DNA of 27,256 nucleotides, from positions 1-27,256 of IMG/VR virus record IMGVR_UViG_3300044638_001566, one strand, 5' to 3'. A program made the position numbers and the translations under genes. Each line of letters begins with the position of its first letter. Positions within the stretch are counted from its first letter, which is position 1. Below are positions 21,672-27,256 of this stretch, piece by piece. Source of the DNA: a virus. Below the pieces are notes generated by a model. The model was not told the DNA's origin and made no database searches. It saw only the letters and a program-made list of their open reading frames with translations.

Positions 21672-21707
21672 GCGGTCTGCGGAGTCTCTTTACTGTAGCA
21701 GACCCGC
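21672..21707 (+). other. Hairpin upstream of the late promoter
   Basis: GCGGTCTGC (21672-21680) pairs with GCAGACCCGC (21698-21707) with one bulged C and a 17-nt loop. No T-run follows. It lies between the repeats and the promoter at 21787. Confidence 0.5.
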
Positions 21708-21786
21708 TAGAAAGGGTTAGACTGAGGAGAGACGGAATACGTGCTGATTGCTATACAGCCTATATAAAATAAATATGAATTAGGTA

Positions 21787-21815
21787 TTGACTTTCTCTTT
21801 AAAATATGCTACCCT
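21787..21815 (+). promoter_or_regulatory. Extended -10 sigma70-like promoter P1 for the packaging genes
   Basis: TTGACT (21787-21792), a 17-nt spacer and TACCCT (21810-21815), with TGC just before the -10 (extended -10). The block TATGCTACCCTC matches TATGCTACACTC at the promoter at 26551 in sequence and spacing. It faces the terminase, lysis and portal genes, with about 300 nt of leader before the first ATG. Confidence 0.75.
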
Positions 21816-21850
21816 CAACACCTCTATACAGGTAAGCGAGAAAGGAAAAC

Positions 21851-21931
21851 GTAGTCAGGCGTTAAAGAGCTTAAGCCCCTCTACAGACTAAGCAGCACTA
21901 AGCCGCTCTTAGTCGTTAACGTCCTGATTAC
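21851..21931 (+). ncRNA. Predicted three-way-junction RNA in the late leader
   Basis: The closing stem pairs 21851-21865 (GTAGTCAGGCGTTAA) with 21916-21931 (TTAACGTCCTGATTAC): 15 pairs with one G-U and one bulge. Inside are a small hairpin (AGAG 21866-21869 with CTCT 21879-21882) and a hairpin with the perfect arms GACTAAG (21886-21892) and CTTAGTC (21908-21914). The arms nest with almost no unpaired bases between them. The stem was found by eye; no family is recognised. Confidence 0.5.
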
Positions 21932-21948
21932 TCTTCTAACTTTAACAA

Positions 21949-22009
21949 CTCTTTAAAGCTCTAAAAAGTAATAATAAATAATACTTATTGTTACCTCTTT
22001 AAAGCTCTA
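21949..22009 (+). other. Hairpin flanked by a 15-bp direct repeat in the late leader
   Basis: CTCTTTAAAGCTCTA occurs at 21949-21963 and 21995-22009. Between the copies, GTAATAATAA (21968-21977) pairs with TTATTGTTAC (21985-21994) with one G-U around a 7-nt loop. The second copy runs into the palindrome CTCTATAGAG. The unit is a repeat-hairpin-repeat RNA structure. Confidence 0.55.
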
Positions 22010-22015
22010 TAGAGA

Positions 22016-22085
22016 CTAGCTAACGAAGTAGCTAGCTCAACGGTAAAGGCTAGCTCGCTACTTAGGCTAGCTAGATAGACTACAG
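22016..22085 (+). other. CTAG-rich stem-loop cluster before the small terminase gene
   Basis: CTAGCTA (22016-22022) pairs perfectly with TAGCTAG (22029-22035) around ACGAAG. Competing arms AGTAGC/GCTACT and repeated GGCTAGC units follow. Several CTAG tetranucleotides, usually scarce in bacterial and phage DNA, fall within 60 nt. Alternative pairings could switch. Confidence 0.5.
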
Positions 22086-22112
22086 AGTCTCTATACTCAA
22101 AAGGCAATAGCT

Positions 22113-22508
22113 ATGTCTTCAACTGATGTTAATAACGATAGTGTTGTTAAAAAGATAGGTAGACCAACTAAGAAGGCGTTAGCAGCCGCTAAGAATAAAG
22201 GTAAAGTTGGTAGACCCGCTGGCGATGCAGCCATCATGAATGAGATGAAAGCAAGGCTGATAGCATCTCCAAAGTCTAAGAAGGTGTTAGATTCAATACT
22301 AAATGCTGCTTTAGATGATGAACATAAAGGGCAGCAAGCAGCTTGGAAACTCTTAATAGATAGAATGCTTCCAATAAGTATGTTTGAAAAAGGTGGTGGT
22401 AGCAGTCGTCCTAGCGTTAACATTACAATCAGTGGTGTAGGCACAACAGACATCAGCACAAATAACACAATAGAAGCTGAGTACGAGAGTGTAGATGATG
22501 AACAGTAA
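22113..22508 (+). CDS. Putative terminase small subunit / DNA-binding protein (131 aa)
   Basis: The basic N-terminus has two AT-hook-like GRP motifs (KKIGRPTKK near residue 14 and KVGRPAGD near 31), then a helical region, MNEMKARLIASPKSKKVLDS, and LDDEHKGQQAAWKLLIDRML. The C-terminus is acidic (IEAEYESVDDEQ). It is the first gene of the plus-strand packaging arm, upstream of endolysin and TerL, the usual place for a small terminase that recognises the packaging site. The AT-hook and helical content fit DNA recognition. The ribosome binding site is weak (AAAGGC). Identity rests on position and composition; a virion DNA-binding protein is the alternative. Confidence 0.55.
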   Translation: MSSTDVNNDSVVKKIGRPTKKALAAAKNKGKVGRPAGDAAIMNEMKARLIASPKSKKVLDSILNAALDDEHKGQQAAWKLLIDRMLPISMFEKGGGSSRPSVNITISGVGTTDISTNNTIEAEYESVDDEQ

Positions 22509-22845
22509 GCATTTTAAGAAAGAAGAGTTTACGTGCAAGCACAGTAATGACAACTTCATTAATGAAAAGTTTGTTAGTAGACTAGATGCTCTGAGGGATG
22601 CTTGCGGGTTTCCGTTAGTTATTGTCAGTGGTTATCGCTCTGCTAAACATCCGATAGAAGTAGCTAAAAAGACTCCAGGTACACATACCAGAGGTATTGC
22701 TGCTGACATCAGAGTTAGGAATGGTAGTGAGCGTATGAAGTTAGTCAGTGAAGCTACGAGGTTAGGCTTTACTGGTATTGGTGTAGCTAAGAGCTTTGTA
22801 CATGTTGACATCCGTGATGACACTCCTGTTATGTGGTTATACTAA
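22495..22845 (+). CDS. Endolysin: peptidase M15-family peptidoglycan hydrolase
   Basis: A 116-residue zinc peptidase of the M15 (D,D-carboxypeptidase / L-Ala-D-Glu peptidase) type that cuts peptide stems of peptidoglycan at lysis. Motifs: VSGYRSAKHP (about 44-53), GTHTRGIAADI (about 62-72, first zinc ligands His and Asp) and FVHVDIRDD (about 101-109, final His). The N-terminal HFKKEEFTCKHS is the typical opening of the phage Peptidase_M15_3 group. No signal peptide is seen, so export would need a holin not identified here. The ATGATG start (22495/22498) overlaps the small terminase gene by about 14 nt. Confidence 0.9.
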   Translation: MMNSKHFKKEEFTCKHSNDNFINEKFVSRLDALRDACGFPLVIVSGYRSAKHPIEVAKKTPGTHTRGIAADIRVRNGSERMKLVSEATRLGFTGIGVAKSFVHVDIRDDTPVMWLY

Positions 22846-23201
22846 TGAATACACAAGTTACTAAATACTCTGTTGGTAAGAACCTCACAGCTAACGTAGC
22901 TAACACGTTGTTCACTGTACCTACGGGATACAGAGCTATTGTAACACTGTTGTTTATAGCTAACGCTGGAGGCAGCACAGAAGGTGTTGAAGCATCGTGG
23001 GTTAACGGAACAACAATAACATTCCAAGGTAATAAGTCTGTAAGTGCTGGTGAAGCTCTAGAGTTTGGTGGTGATGGTAAGTGGATGGCTATGCGAGAAG
23101 GTGACAGTATTGTTGTTACTCCAGACGCTGGTAGTACATTTACAGCAATCGTTAGCTTTGAGCTAGAACGACACAACCCAGCTGCTGTGAGCTTTACCTA
23201 A
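22845..23201 (+). CDS. Beta-rich conserved protein, possibly virion-associated (118 aa)
   Basis: Starts at the TAATG overlap with the endolysin stop (MNTQVTKYSVGKNLTANVAN) and ends in a TAATG overlap with TerL. Alternating hydrophobic strands (TLFTVPTGYRAIVTLLFIAN, SIVVTPDAGSTFTAIVSFEL) and few charges suggest a compact beta sandwich like head-decoration or tail proteins. Position between endolysin and TerL is unusual for a head protein. Function unknown. Confidence 0.65.
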   Translation: MNTQVTKYSVGKNLTANVANTLFTVPTGYRAIVTLLFIANAGGSTEGVEASWVNGTTITFQGNKSVSAGEALEFGGDGKWMAMREGDSIVVTPDAGSTFTAIVSFELERHNPAAVSFT

Positions 23202-24451
23202 TGGATTTAAAGATATCACTGCTTCCCTGGCAACAGGAAGTGTGGAATGATCCAGCACGATTTAAAGTTGTTGCTGCTGGTCGCCGTACTGGCAAGTCTA
23301 TGCTGGCTGCTTGGTTGTTGATTGTTAACGCCTTACAAGCTGACAAAGGTCATGTATTCTACGTAGCCCCTACACAAGGACAAGCTAGAGATATTATGTG
23401 GAATACACTGCTGGAGTTAGGTGCTCCGGTGATTGTTGGTAGTCATGTTAACAACCTACAGATTAAGTTGATTAACGGAGCCACCATCAGCTTAAAAGGT
23501 GGCGACAGGCCAGAGACAATGCGTGGTGTGTCGTTAAAGTTCTTGGTGCTAGACGAATACGCAGACATCAAACCAGAAGTGTGGGATATGATCTTAAGAC
23601 CTGCGCTGGCTGACCAGAAGGGTCATGCGTTGTTTATCGGTACACCAATGGGTAGGAATCACTTCTACGACTTGTACAACTACGCACAATTATCTGATGA
23701 TACTTCCTACAAAGCATGGCACTTTACAAGCTATAACAACCCTATGATAGACCCTACGGAGATTGACAGCGCCAAGAAATCAATGTCTTCTTACGCCTTC
23801 CGTACAGAGTTTATGGCTTCTTTCGAGGCTAGAGGCTCTGAGATGTTTAAAGAAGATTGGGTTAAGTTTGATGAAGAAGAACCTAACGGTGACTACTTTG
23901 TTGCTATTGACTTAGCAGGCTTTGAAGAAATAAACAAAGTTAAATCTAAGAACAAGAGACTAGATCAGACAGCTATTTCTGTTGTTAAGATAACTGAAGA
24001 AGGTCAATGGTGGGTTAAGGATATTGTCTATGGACGCTGGGAACTGAATGAGACAGCTAACAAGATATTTCAAATCATCAGAGATTATCAGCCAGTAGCT
24101 GTTGGTATTGAAAGAGGCATAGCTAGAAACGCTGTAATGTCTCCGTTAACTGATTTAATGAAAAGACATAACACATTCTTTCGTGTGGATGAACTAACAC
24201 ACGGTAACAAGAAGAAGACTGACAGGGTTATGTGGGCTTTGCAGGGTAGATTTGAAAACGGTGTTGTTAAACTTAACAAGGGAGATTGGAATGCAGAGTT
24301 CATGGATCAGCTTTTCCAGTTTCCAGACCCGTTAACGCATGATGACTTGATAGATTCTTTAGCTTACATAGATCAGCTACACAAAGTAACTTACGCATAC
24401 GACTCAGAATACGATGATTATAAGGTTTACGACACAGTAGCTGGCTACTAA
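23201..24451 (+). CDS. terL: Terminase large subunit
   Basis: The packaging motor and headful/end-cutting nuclease, 416 residues. The ATPase has Walker A AAGRRTGKSM (25-34), Walker B FLVLDEYAD (114-122; Asp118, Glu119) and the coupling motif FIGTPMG (145-151). The RNase H-like nuclease has VAIDLAG (234-240, Asp237), VGIERG (301-306, Glu304) and THDDLIDSLAYI (379-390, Asp381/Asp382). The length is short for the family but both domains are complete. Coupled to the previous gene (TAATG); the portal follows after 10 nt. Confidence 0.95.
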   Translation: MDLKISLLPWQQEVWNDPARFKVVAAGRRTGKSMLAAWLLIVNALQADKGHVFYVAPTQGQARDIMWNTLLELGAPVIVGSHVNNLQIKLINGATISLKGGDRPETMRGVSLKFLVLDEYADIKPEVWDMILRPALADQKGHALFIGTPMGRNHFYDLYNYAQLSDDTSYKAWHFTSYNNPMIDPTEIDSAKKSMSSYAFRTEFMASFEARGSEMFKEDWVKFDEEEPNGDYFVAIDLAGFEEINKVKSKNKRLDQTAISVVKITEEGQWWVKDIVYGRWELNETANKIFQIIRDYQPVAVGIERGIARNAVMSPLTDLMKRHNTFFRVDELTHGNKKKTDRVMWALQGRFENGVVKLNKGDWNAEFMDQLFQFPDPLTHDDLIDSLAYIDQLHKVTYAYDSEYDDYKVYDTVAGY

Positions 24452-24461
24452 GAGGATTAAT

Positions 24462-26384
24462 ATGGAAGATAACACAGATTTTATCACAGAATCCCTAGAA
24501 TCTTGGGTAATGGCTAAGGCAGAACAGTGGCGTGACCACTATGAAAACAATTATGAGAAGACTCATGATGAATATTACCGCCTCTGGCGTGGTATCTACG
24601 CTGCTGAAGACAAGACTAGGCAGTCTGAGCGTAGTCGTATTATCTCCCCTGCCCTTCAGCAAGCTGTTGAAAGCTCTGTAGCAGAGATTGAAGAGGCTAC
24701 TTTTGGTCGTGGTAAGCTCTTTGACATCACAGATGACCTTGCTGACCAAGAGACACCAGACGTAGCCTTCTTACGTGAAAAACTACATGAAGACTTTGCT
24801 AAAACTAAGGTTAGGAAGGCTGTTGCTGAGTGTCTTATTAACTCTGCTGTCTATGGTACAGGTATTGGTGAGATTGTACTCGAAGAAATCAAAGAGATGG
24901 CTCCAGCTACGCAGCCTATCATGGATGGAGCATTACAAGCTGTAGGTGTTAACATCACTGAGCGTACAATAGTACGTCTTATACCCATCCTACCGCAGAA
25001 CTTCTTGATTGACCCTGTAGCTACAAGCATTGAAGAAGCTATTGGTGTGTGTATTGATCGTTATGTACCATCACACACGGTAGAGATTGAACAAGAGAAG
25101 GGTGTTTACAAGAAAGTATCATTAAACACCAGCGAATATGACATTGATCTTGACGCAGACCATGAATTGGTAGATCAACCAGAAGATAAAGTAAGGTTGA
25201 CTAAGTACTTTGGTTTAGTTCCTCGACATCTGTTGATTAACGCAGATAAAGAAGAAGATGAAGACATTGTAACTCTCACTGATGAAGCTAAGGATGATGA
25301 GAGCTACTACATCGAAGCTATTGTTATCATAGCTAACGGTGGTGTGCTGCTTAAAGCTGAAGAAAACCCCTACATGATGCAAGATCGTCCTGTCATTGCA
25401 TTCCCGTGGGATGTTGTTCCTGGACGCTTCTGGGGTAGAGGTGTTTGTGAGAAAGGTTACAACAGCCAGAAGGCACTTGACGCAGAGCTGAGAGCACGTA
25501 TTGATGCACTGGCACTCACAGTACACCCTATGATGGGAATGGACGCTACGAGGATGCCAAGGGGCTTTAAACCAGAGATAAGCCCAGGTAAGATTATCCT
25601 CACCAATGGCCGTCCTGATGAAATCTTCTATCCCTTTAACTTTGGTCAAGTAAGTCAGATTACCTTTGCTCAGGCAGAGGCTCTACAACGCATGGTACAG
25701 ACCGCTACAGGCGCTATAGACTCAGCAGGTATCGCAGGTAGTATTAACGGAGAAGCTACAGCAGCAGGCATCTCAATGAGTTTGGGAGCCTTGATTAAGC
25801 GTCAGAAGCGCACGTTGATTAACTTCCAAGAGAGTTTCTTAATACCTTTCATTACTAAAGCTGCTCACCGTTACATGCAGTTTGATCCTGAGCATTACCC
25901 TGTTAAAGACTATAAGTTTAATGTTGTTAGCTCTCTCGGTATTATTGCTAGAGAGTATGAAGTATCTCAGCTTATCCAACTGCTACAAACTATGTCTCAA
26001 GAGTCTCCGCTGTACAGTACATTGATACAGTCTGTGGTGGAGAACATGAACCTTTCTAATCGAGAGGAGATGGTAGCATTGATTCAACAGTCAGGGCAGA
26101 AATCGCCAGAGCAGCAGCAGGCTGAACAGCAAGCAGCACAAGAAGCTCAGGCATTGCAGAAGGCTCTACAAGAAGCTCAGATTAACGTCTTGAATGGACA
26201 AGCTGAAGAGTTTACTGCAAGGGCTAAGAAGTATGATGCTGAAACAAAAGCAGTACCCGTTAAGCTTGAGACAGAACAAATCAAGACTATCGGTGAGTTA
26301 GACTCAGATGATGAACGTAACTTTAAACAGCGTGTAGAGATTGCACGTTTAGCTATAGCCGAGAAAGGCAAAGGGAGACGATGA
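24462..26384 (+). CDS. Portal (head-tail connector) protein
   Basis: A 640-residue protein that forms the dodecameric ring at the packaging vertex. AGAGGATTAAT precedes the ATG. The N-terminus (WVMAKAEQWRDHYENNYEKT) and RIISPALQQAVESSVAEIEE, then LRARIDALALTVHPMMGMDA and AQAEALQRMVQTATGAIDSA, match portal proteins of marine podoviruses as I recall them. Residues about 545-600 are a Gln/Ala/Glu-rich coiled coil (EQQQAEQQAAQEAQALQKAL), a common C-terminal barrel feature. Position directly after TerL is decisive. The stop overlaps the next gene's ATG (ATGATG). Confidence 0.9.
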   Translation: MEDNTDFITESLESWVMAKAEQWRDHYENNYEKTHDEYYRLWRGIYAAEDKTRQSERSRIISPALQQAVESSVAEIEEATFGRGKLFDITDDLADQETPDVAFLREKLHEDFAKTKVRKAVAECLINSAVYGTGIGEIVLEEIKEMAPATQPIMDGALQAVGVNITERTIVRLIPILPQNFLIDPVATSIEEAIGVCIDRYVPSHTVEIEQEKGVYKKVSLNTSEYDIDLDADHELVDQPEDKVRLTKYFGLVPRHLLINADKEEDEDIVTLTDEAKDDESYYIEAIVIIANGGVLLKAEENPYMMQDRPVIAFPWDVVPGRFWGRGVCEKGYNSQKALDAELRARIDALALTVHPMMGMDATRMPRGFKPEISPGKIILTNGRPDEIFYPFNFGQVSQITFAQAEALQRMVQTATGAIDSAGIAGSINGEATAAGISMSLGALIKRQKRTLINFQESFLIPFITKAAHRYMQFDPEHYPVKDYKFNVVSSLGIIAREYEVSQLIQLLQTMSQESPLYSTLIQSVVENMNLSNREEMVALIQQSGQKSPEQQQAEQQAAQEAQALQKALQEAQINVLNGQAEEFTARAKKYDAETKAVPVKLETEQIKTIGELDSDDERNFKQRVEIARLAIAEKGKGRR

Positions 26385-26554
26385 TGTTTGTGAGTAAAGC
26401 TGATTTAACTAAGATGGCTGTAGAGACTAACACAGGCTTTGCAGCGGTCTATCAAGAACTGCGAGAGATTAGGGAAGAGCTTAAGGCTGTAAAGGAACTT
26501 GCTAATAAGAAAGGCGGTAACACATTAAAGAAAGAAGGTCAAGAAAAAGATTGA
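26384..26554 (+). CDS. Small coiled-coil protein after the portal gene (56 aa)
   Basis: Starts at the second ATG of ATGATG (GGGAG upstream) and reads MFVSKADLTKMAVETNTGFA, then VYQELREIREELKAVKELAN and a basic tail. One coiled-coil helix is predicted. Its TGA stop lies inside the -35 box of the next promoter (TTGACA). Function unknown. Confidence 0.65.
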   Translation: MFVSKADLTKMAVETNTGFAAVYQELREIREELKAVKELANKKGGNTLKKEGQEKD

Positions 26555-26579
26555 CAAAAACACAAAAGTATGCTACACT
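26551..26579 (+). promoter_or_regulatory. Extended -10 sigma70-like promoter P2 for the head genes
   Basis: TTGACA (26551-26556), a 17-nt spacer and TACACT (26574-26579) with TGC before the -10. TATGCTACACTC corresponds to TATGCTACCCTC in P1 with identical spacing. It drives the unit that begins with the 12-codon gene and should continue into scaffold and capsid genes beyond the window. Confidence 0.8.
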
Positions 26580-26607
26580 CGGTTAAACTTTAAAAGGAGA
26601 AACAATT

Positions 26608-26646
26608 ATGATGTATGGCAAAGGCAAGAAGAAAAAGAACAAGTAA
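26608..26646 (+). CDS. Basic 12-codon micro-gene
   Basis: AAAAGGAGAAACAATT, the best ribosome binding site in the area, precedes an ATG giving MMYGKGKKKKNK and a TAA. It is the first frame after promoter P2. Tiny Lys/Gly peptides of this type (MxxYGKxKKKK) are familiar between the portal and scaffold genes of other phages. Either a real basic peptide or a translated leader. Confidence 0.5.
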   Translation: MMYGKGKKKKNK

Positions 26647-26664
26647 CTAACAGAGGTAATGCAG

Positions 26665-26913
26665 ATGACTGATAATGACCTGGAACAGTTCTACGGTGAT
26701 ATCAAAGAGATGTGTAATACCGCAGGCTACAAAGCCTTTTGTGCAGAGTTAGAAACACAAGTAAACAACATAAACTCTGTAGAGTACACTAAGAATGCTG
26801 ATGACTTGAACTTTCGTAAAGGTCAGTTAAACATTATTCGTACATTCTTAAACCTAGAAATGAGTATTGAAGCTGCTTCAGAGCAGTTGTTTGTCGGAGA
26901 CACCAATGCGTAG
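26665..26913 (+). CDS. Conserved phage protein (82 aa)
   Basis: The ATG at 26665, with GAGGTAATGCAG upstream, is preferred to one at 26659. The sequence begins MTDNDLEQFYGDIKEMCNTA and continues GYKAFCAELETQVNNINSVE and DDLNFRKGQLNIIRTFLNLE. This LxQFYxDxxEMxNTxGYKAF...NSVExxxxxxDLxFRKGQLxII pattern is one I recall from many podovirus genomes just upstream of scaffold and capsid. Helical; function unknown. It overlaps the next gene by 8 nt. Confidence 0.7.
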   Translation: MTDNDLEQFYGDIKEMCNTAGYKAFCAELETQVNNINSVEYTKNADDLNFRKGQLNIIRTFLNLEMSIEAASEQLFVGDTNA

Positions 26914-27136
26914 AATCTTCGACTTTCAATGTTCTGCTAATCATATCTTTGAAGCCTTTGTAGATTCAGAGTGCCGAGAGATGGATTGTAGAGTTTGTAA
27001 TGAAGCCGCTGTAAGAATAATCTCACCTGTTCGGAATATGCTTGACCCCATCTCTGGTAGTTTCCCAGGGGCTACAATGAAATGGGCTAGAGACCGAGAA
27101 AGGAAGATTAGTAAAGAACGCAGAAGCGCCGAATAA
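26906..27136 (+). CDS. FmdB-like zinc-ribbon protein (76 aa)
   Basis: Begins MRRIFDFQCSANHIFEAFVD. Cys9 and His13 with Cys28 and Cys31 (DCRVCNEAAVRIIS) make an FmdB-type putative regulatory zinc ribbon. The second half, MLDPISGSFPGATMKWARDR, is a motif shared by phage versions of this family (LDPxSGxFPGATMKW). The first ATG with this motif intact is at 26906; a longer frame from 26867 overlaps the preceding gene. Small zinc-ribbon proteins of this type are often encoded in the head module. Whether they bind DNA or a head protein is unknown. Confidence 0.75.
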   Translation: MRRIFDFQCSANHIFEAFVDSECREMDCRVCNEAAVRIISPVRNMLDPISGSFPGATMKWARDRERKISKERRSAE

Positions 27137-27183
27137 GCACAACTTCTGTATATCTCCACAATGTAAAAGCACGGAGTTTAGTA

Positions 27184-27256
27184 ATGGCAGCATTTTTGCT
27201 TGATGAAGAAGAGCGTTTAGAAGGCAACGTAGACCAAGCCCCAGAGCAAGAAGTAC
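27184..27256 (+). CDS. Start of the next head gene, possibly scaffold (3' partial)
   Basis: GGAG precedes the ATG by 7 nt. The 24 visible codons read MAAFLLDEEERLEGNVDQAP then EQEV, acidic and low in complexity. Phage scaffolding proteins commonly start this way and lie between the portal and capsid genes. Too little is visible to be sure. Confidence 0.5.
   Translation, partial: MAAFLLDEEERLEGNVDQAPEQEV

Larger units (their letters stand above)
21235..22112. other. Control region between the divergent arms
   Basis: About 0.9 kb with no credible gene on either strand. In order it holds a TAYATAGGY site (21306), five 11-bp iterons, a 14-bp palindrome, two copies of an operator-like inverted repeat, a G-tract, several hairpins, a sigma70-like promoter for the plus arm and a 300-nt folded leader. 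This is the most likely place for the replication origin and early regulation. A packaging site is also possible because the terminase genes begin immediately after it. Confidence 0.7.

Noticed and set aside
21851-21931. The folded leader as a tRNA or tmRNA
   Set aside because: No anticodon arm, no T-loop GTTCRA sequence and no CCA end; the closing stem is 15 bp rather than 7.

Overview
The window is part of the genome of a lytic tailed phage with a short tail (podovirus morphology inferred from the gene set). It carries a T7-like replication set (family A DNA polymerase, gp4-type primase-helicase, 5'-3' exonuclease, gp2.5-type ssDNA-binding protein, HNH endonuclease) together with a cobalamin-dependent class II ribonucleotide reductase, a MazG-like pyrophosphohydrolase and a DUF3310 protein. 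This combination is typical of aquatic podoviruses. No phage RNA polymerase, integrase, repressor or tRNA gene is visible. Among known groups, the RNA-polymerase-less marine podoviruses (SIO1/VpV262/cobavirus-like, or HMO-2011-like) seem the closest comparison, but the placement is from memory and unverified.

Layout. (1) 1-6.5 kb, plus strand: the end of the structural module, with a P22 gp10-like stabilisation/tail protein cut by the left edge, a small fibre-like protein, three proteins resembling internal virion or ejection proteins, and two small basic/acidic proteins. It closes at a hairpin terminator (6602-6640) shared with the converging minus-strand genes. (2) 6.6-18.1 kb, minus strand: nucleotide metabolism and replication, from the primase-helicase and polymerase through a cytosine methyltransferase, SSB, exonuclease, HNH nuclease, MazG and a phosphoesterase to the reductase, interspersed with many small proteins. 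(3) 18.4-21.2 kb, minus strand: an accessory run of small genes joined by 4-nt ATGA stop/start overlaps. It includes a cysteine-rich DUF7227-like protein and its neighbour, whose codon use differs from the rest. (4) 21.2-22.1 kb: a roughly 0.9 kb non-coding control region with five 11-bp iterons, palindromes, a G-tract, a strong sigma70-like promoter and a heavily folded leader. Transcription diverges from here. (5) 22.1-27.3 kb, plus strand: packaging and head genes (putative small terminase, M15 peptidase endolysin, TerL, portal), then a second near-identical promoter at 26551 and the start of the next structural unit, which runs off the right edge.

The most striking observation is in the methyltransferase gene. 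A second, uninterrupted 291-codon frame on the same strand lies wholly inside it, and both frames encode recognisable conserved motifs from end to end: the Dcm motifs in one, and a Trp-rich SGLWATPT...WVEWLMGWPLGWTDL protein in the other. One Shine-Dalgarno sequence sits in range of both starts. Other items of interest are a family of TAYATAGGY sites in three regulatory regions, a predicted three-way-junction RNA in the late leader, the twin late promoters, and several micro-genes (12 to 57 codons).

Functional reading: host RNA polymerase would transcribe both arms from the control region. The minus arm would recycle host nucleotides and replicate the genome; the plus arm would package it, build the head and lyse the cell.
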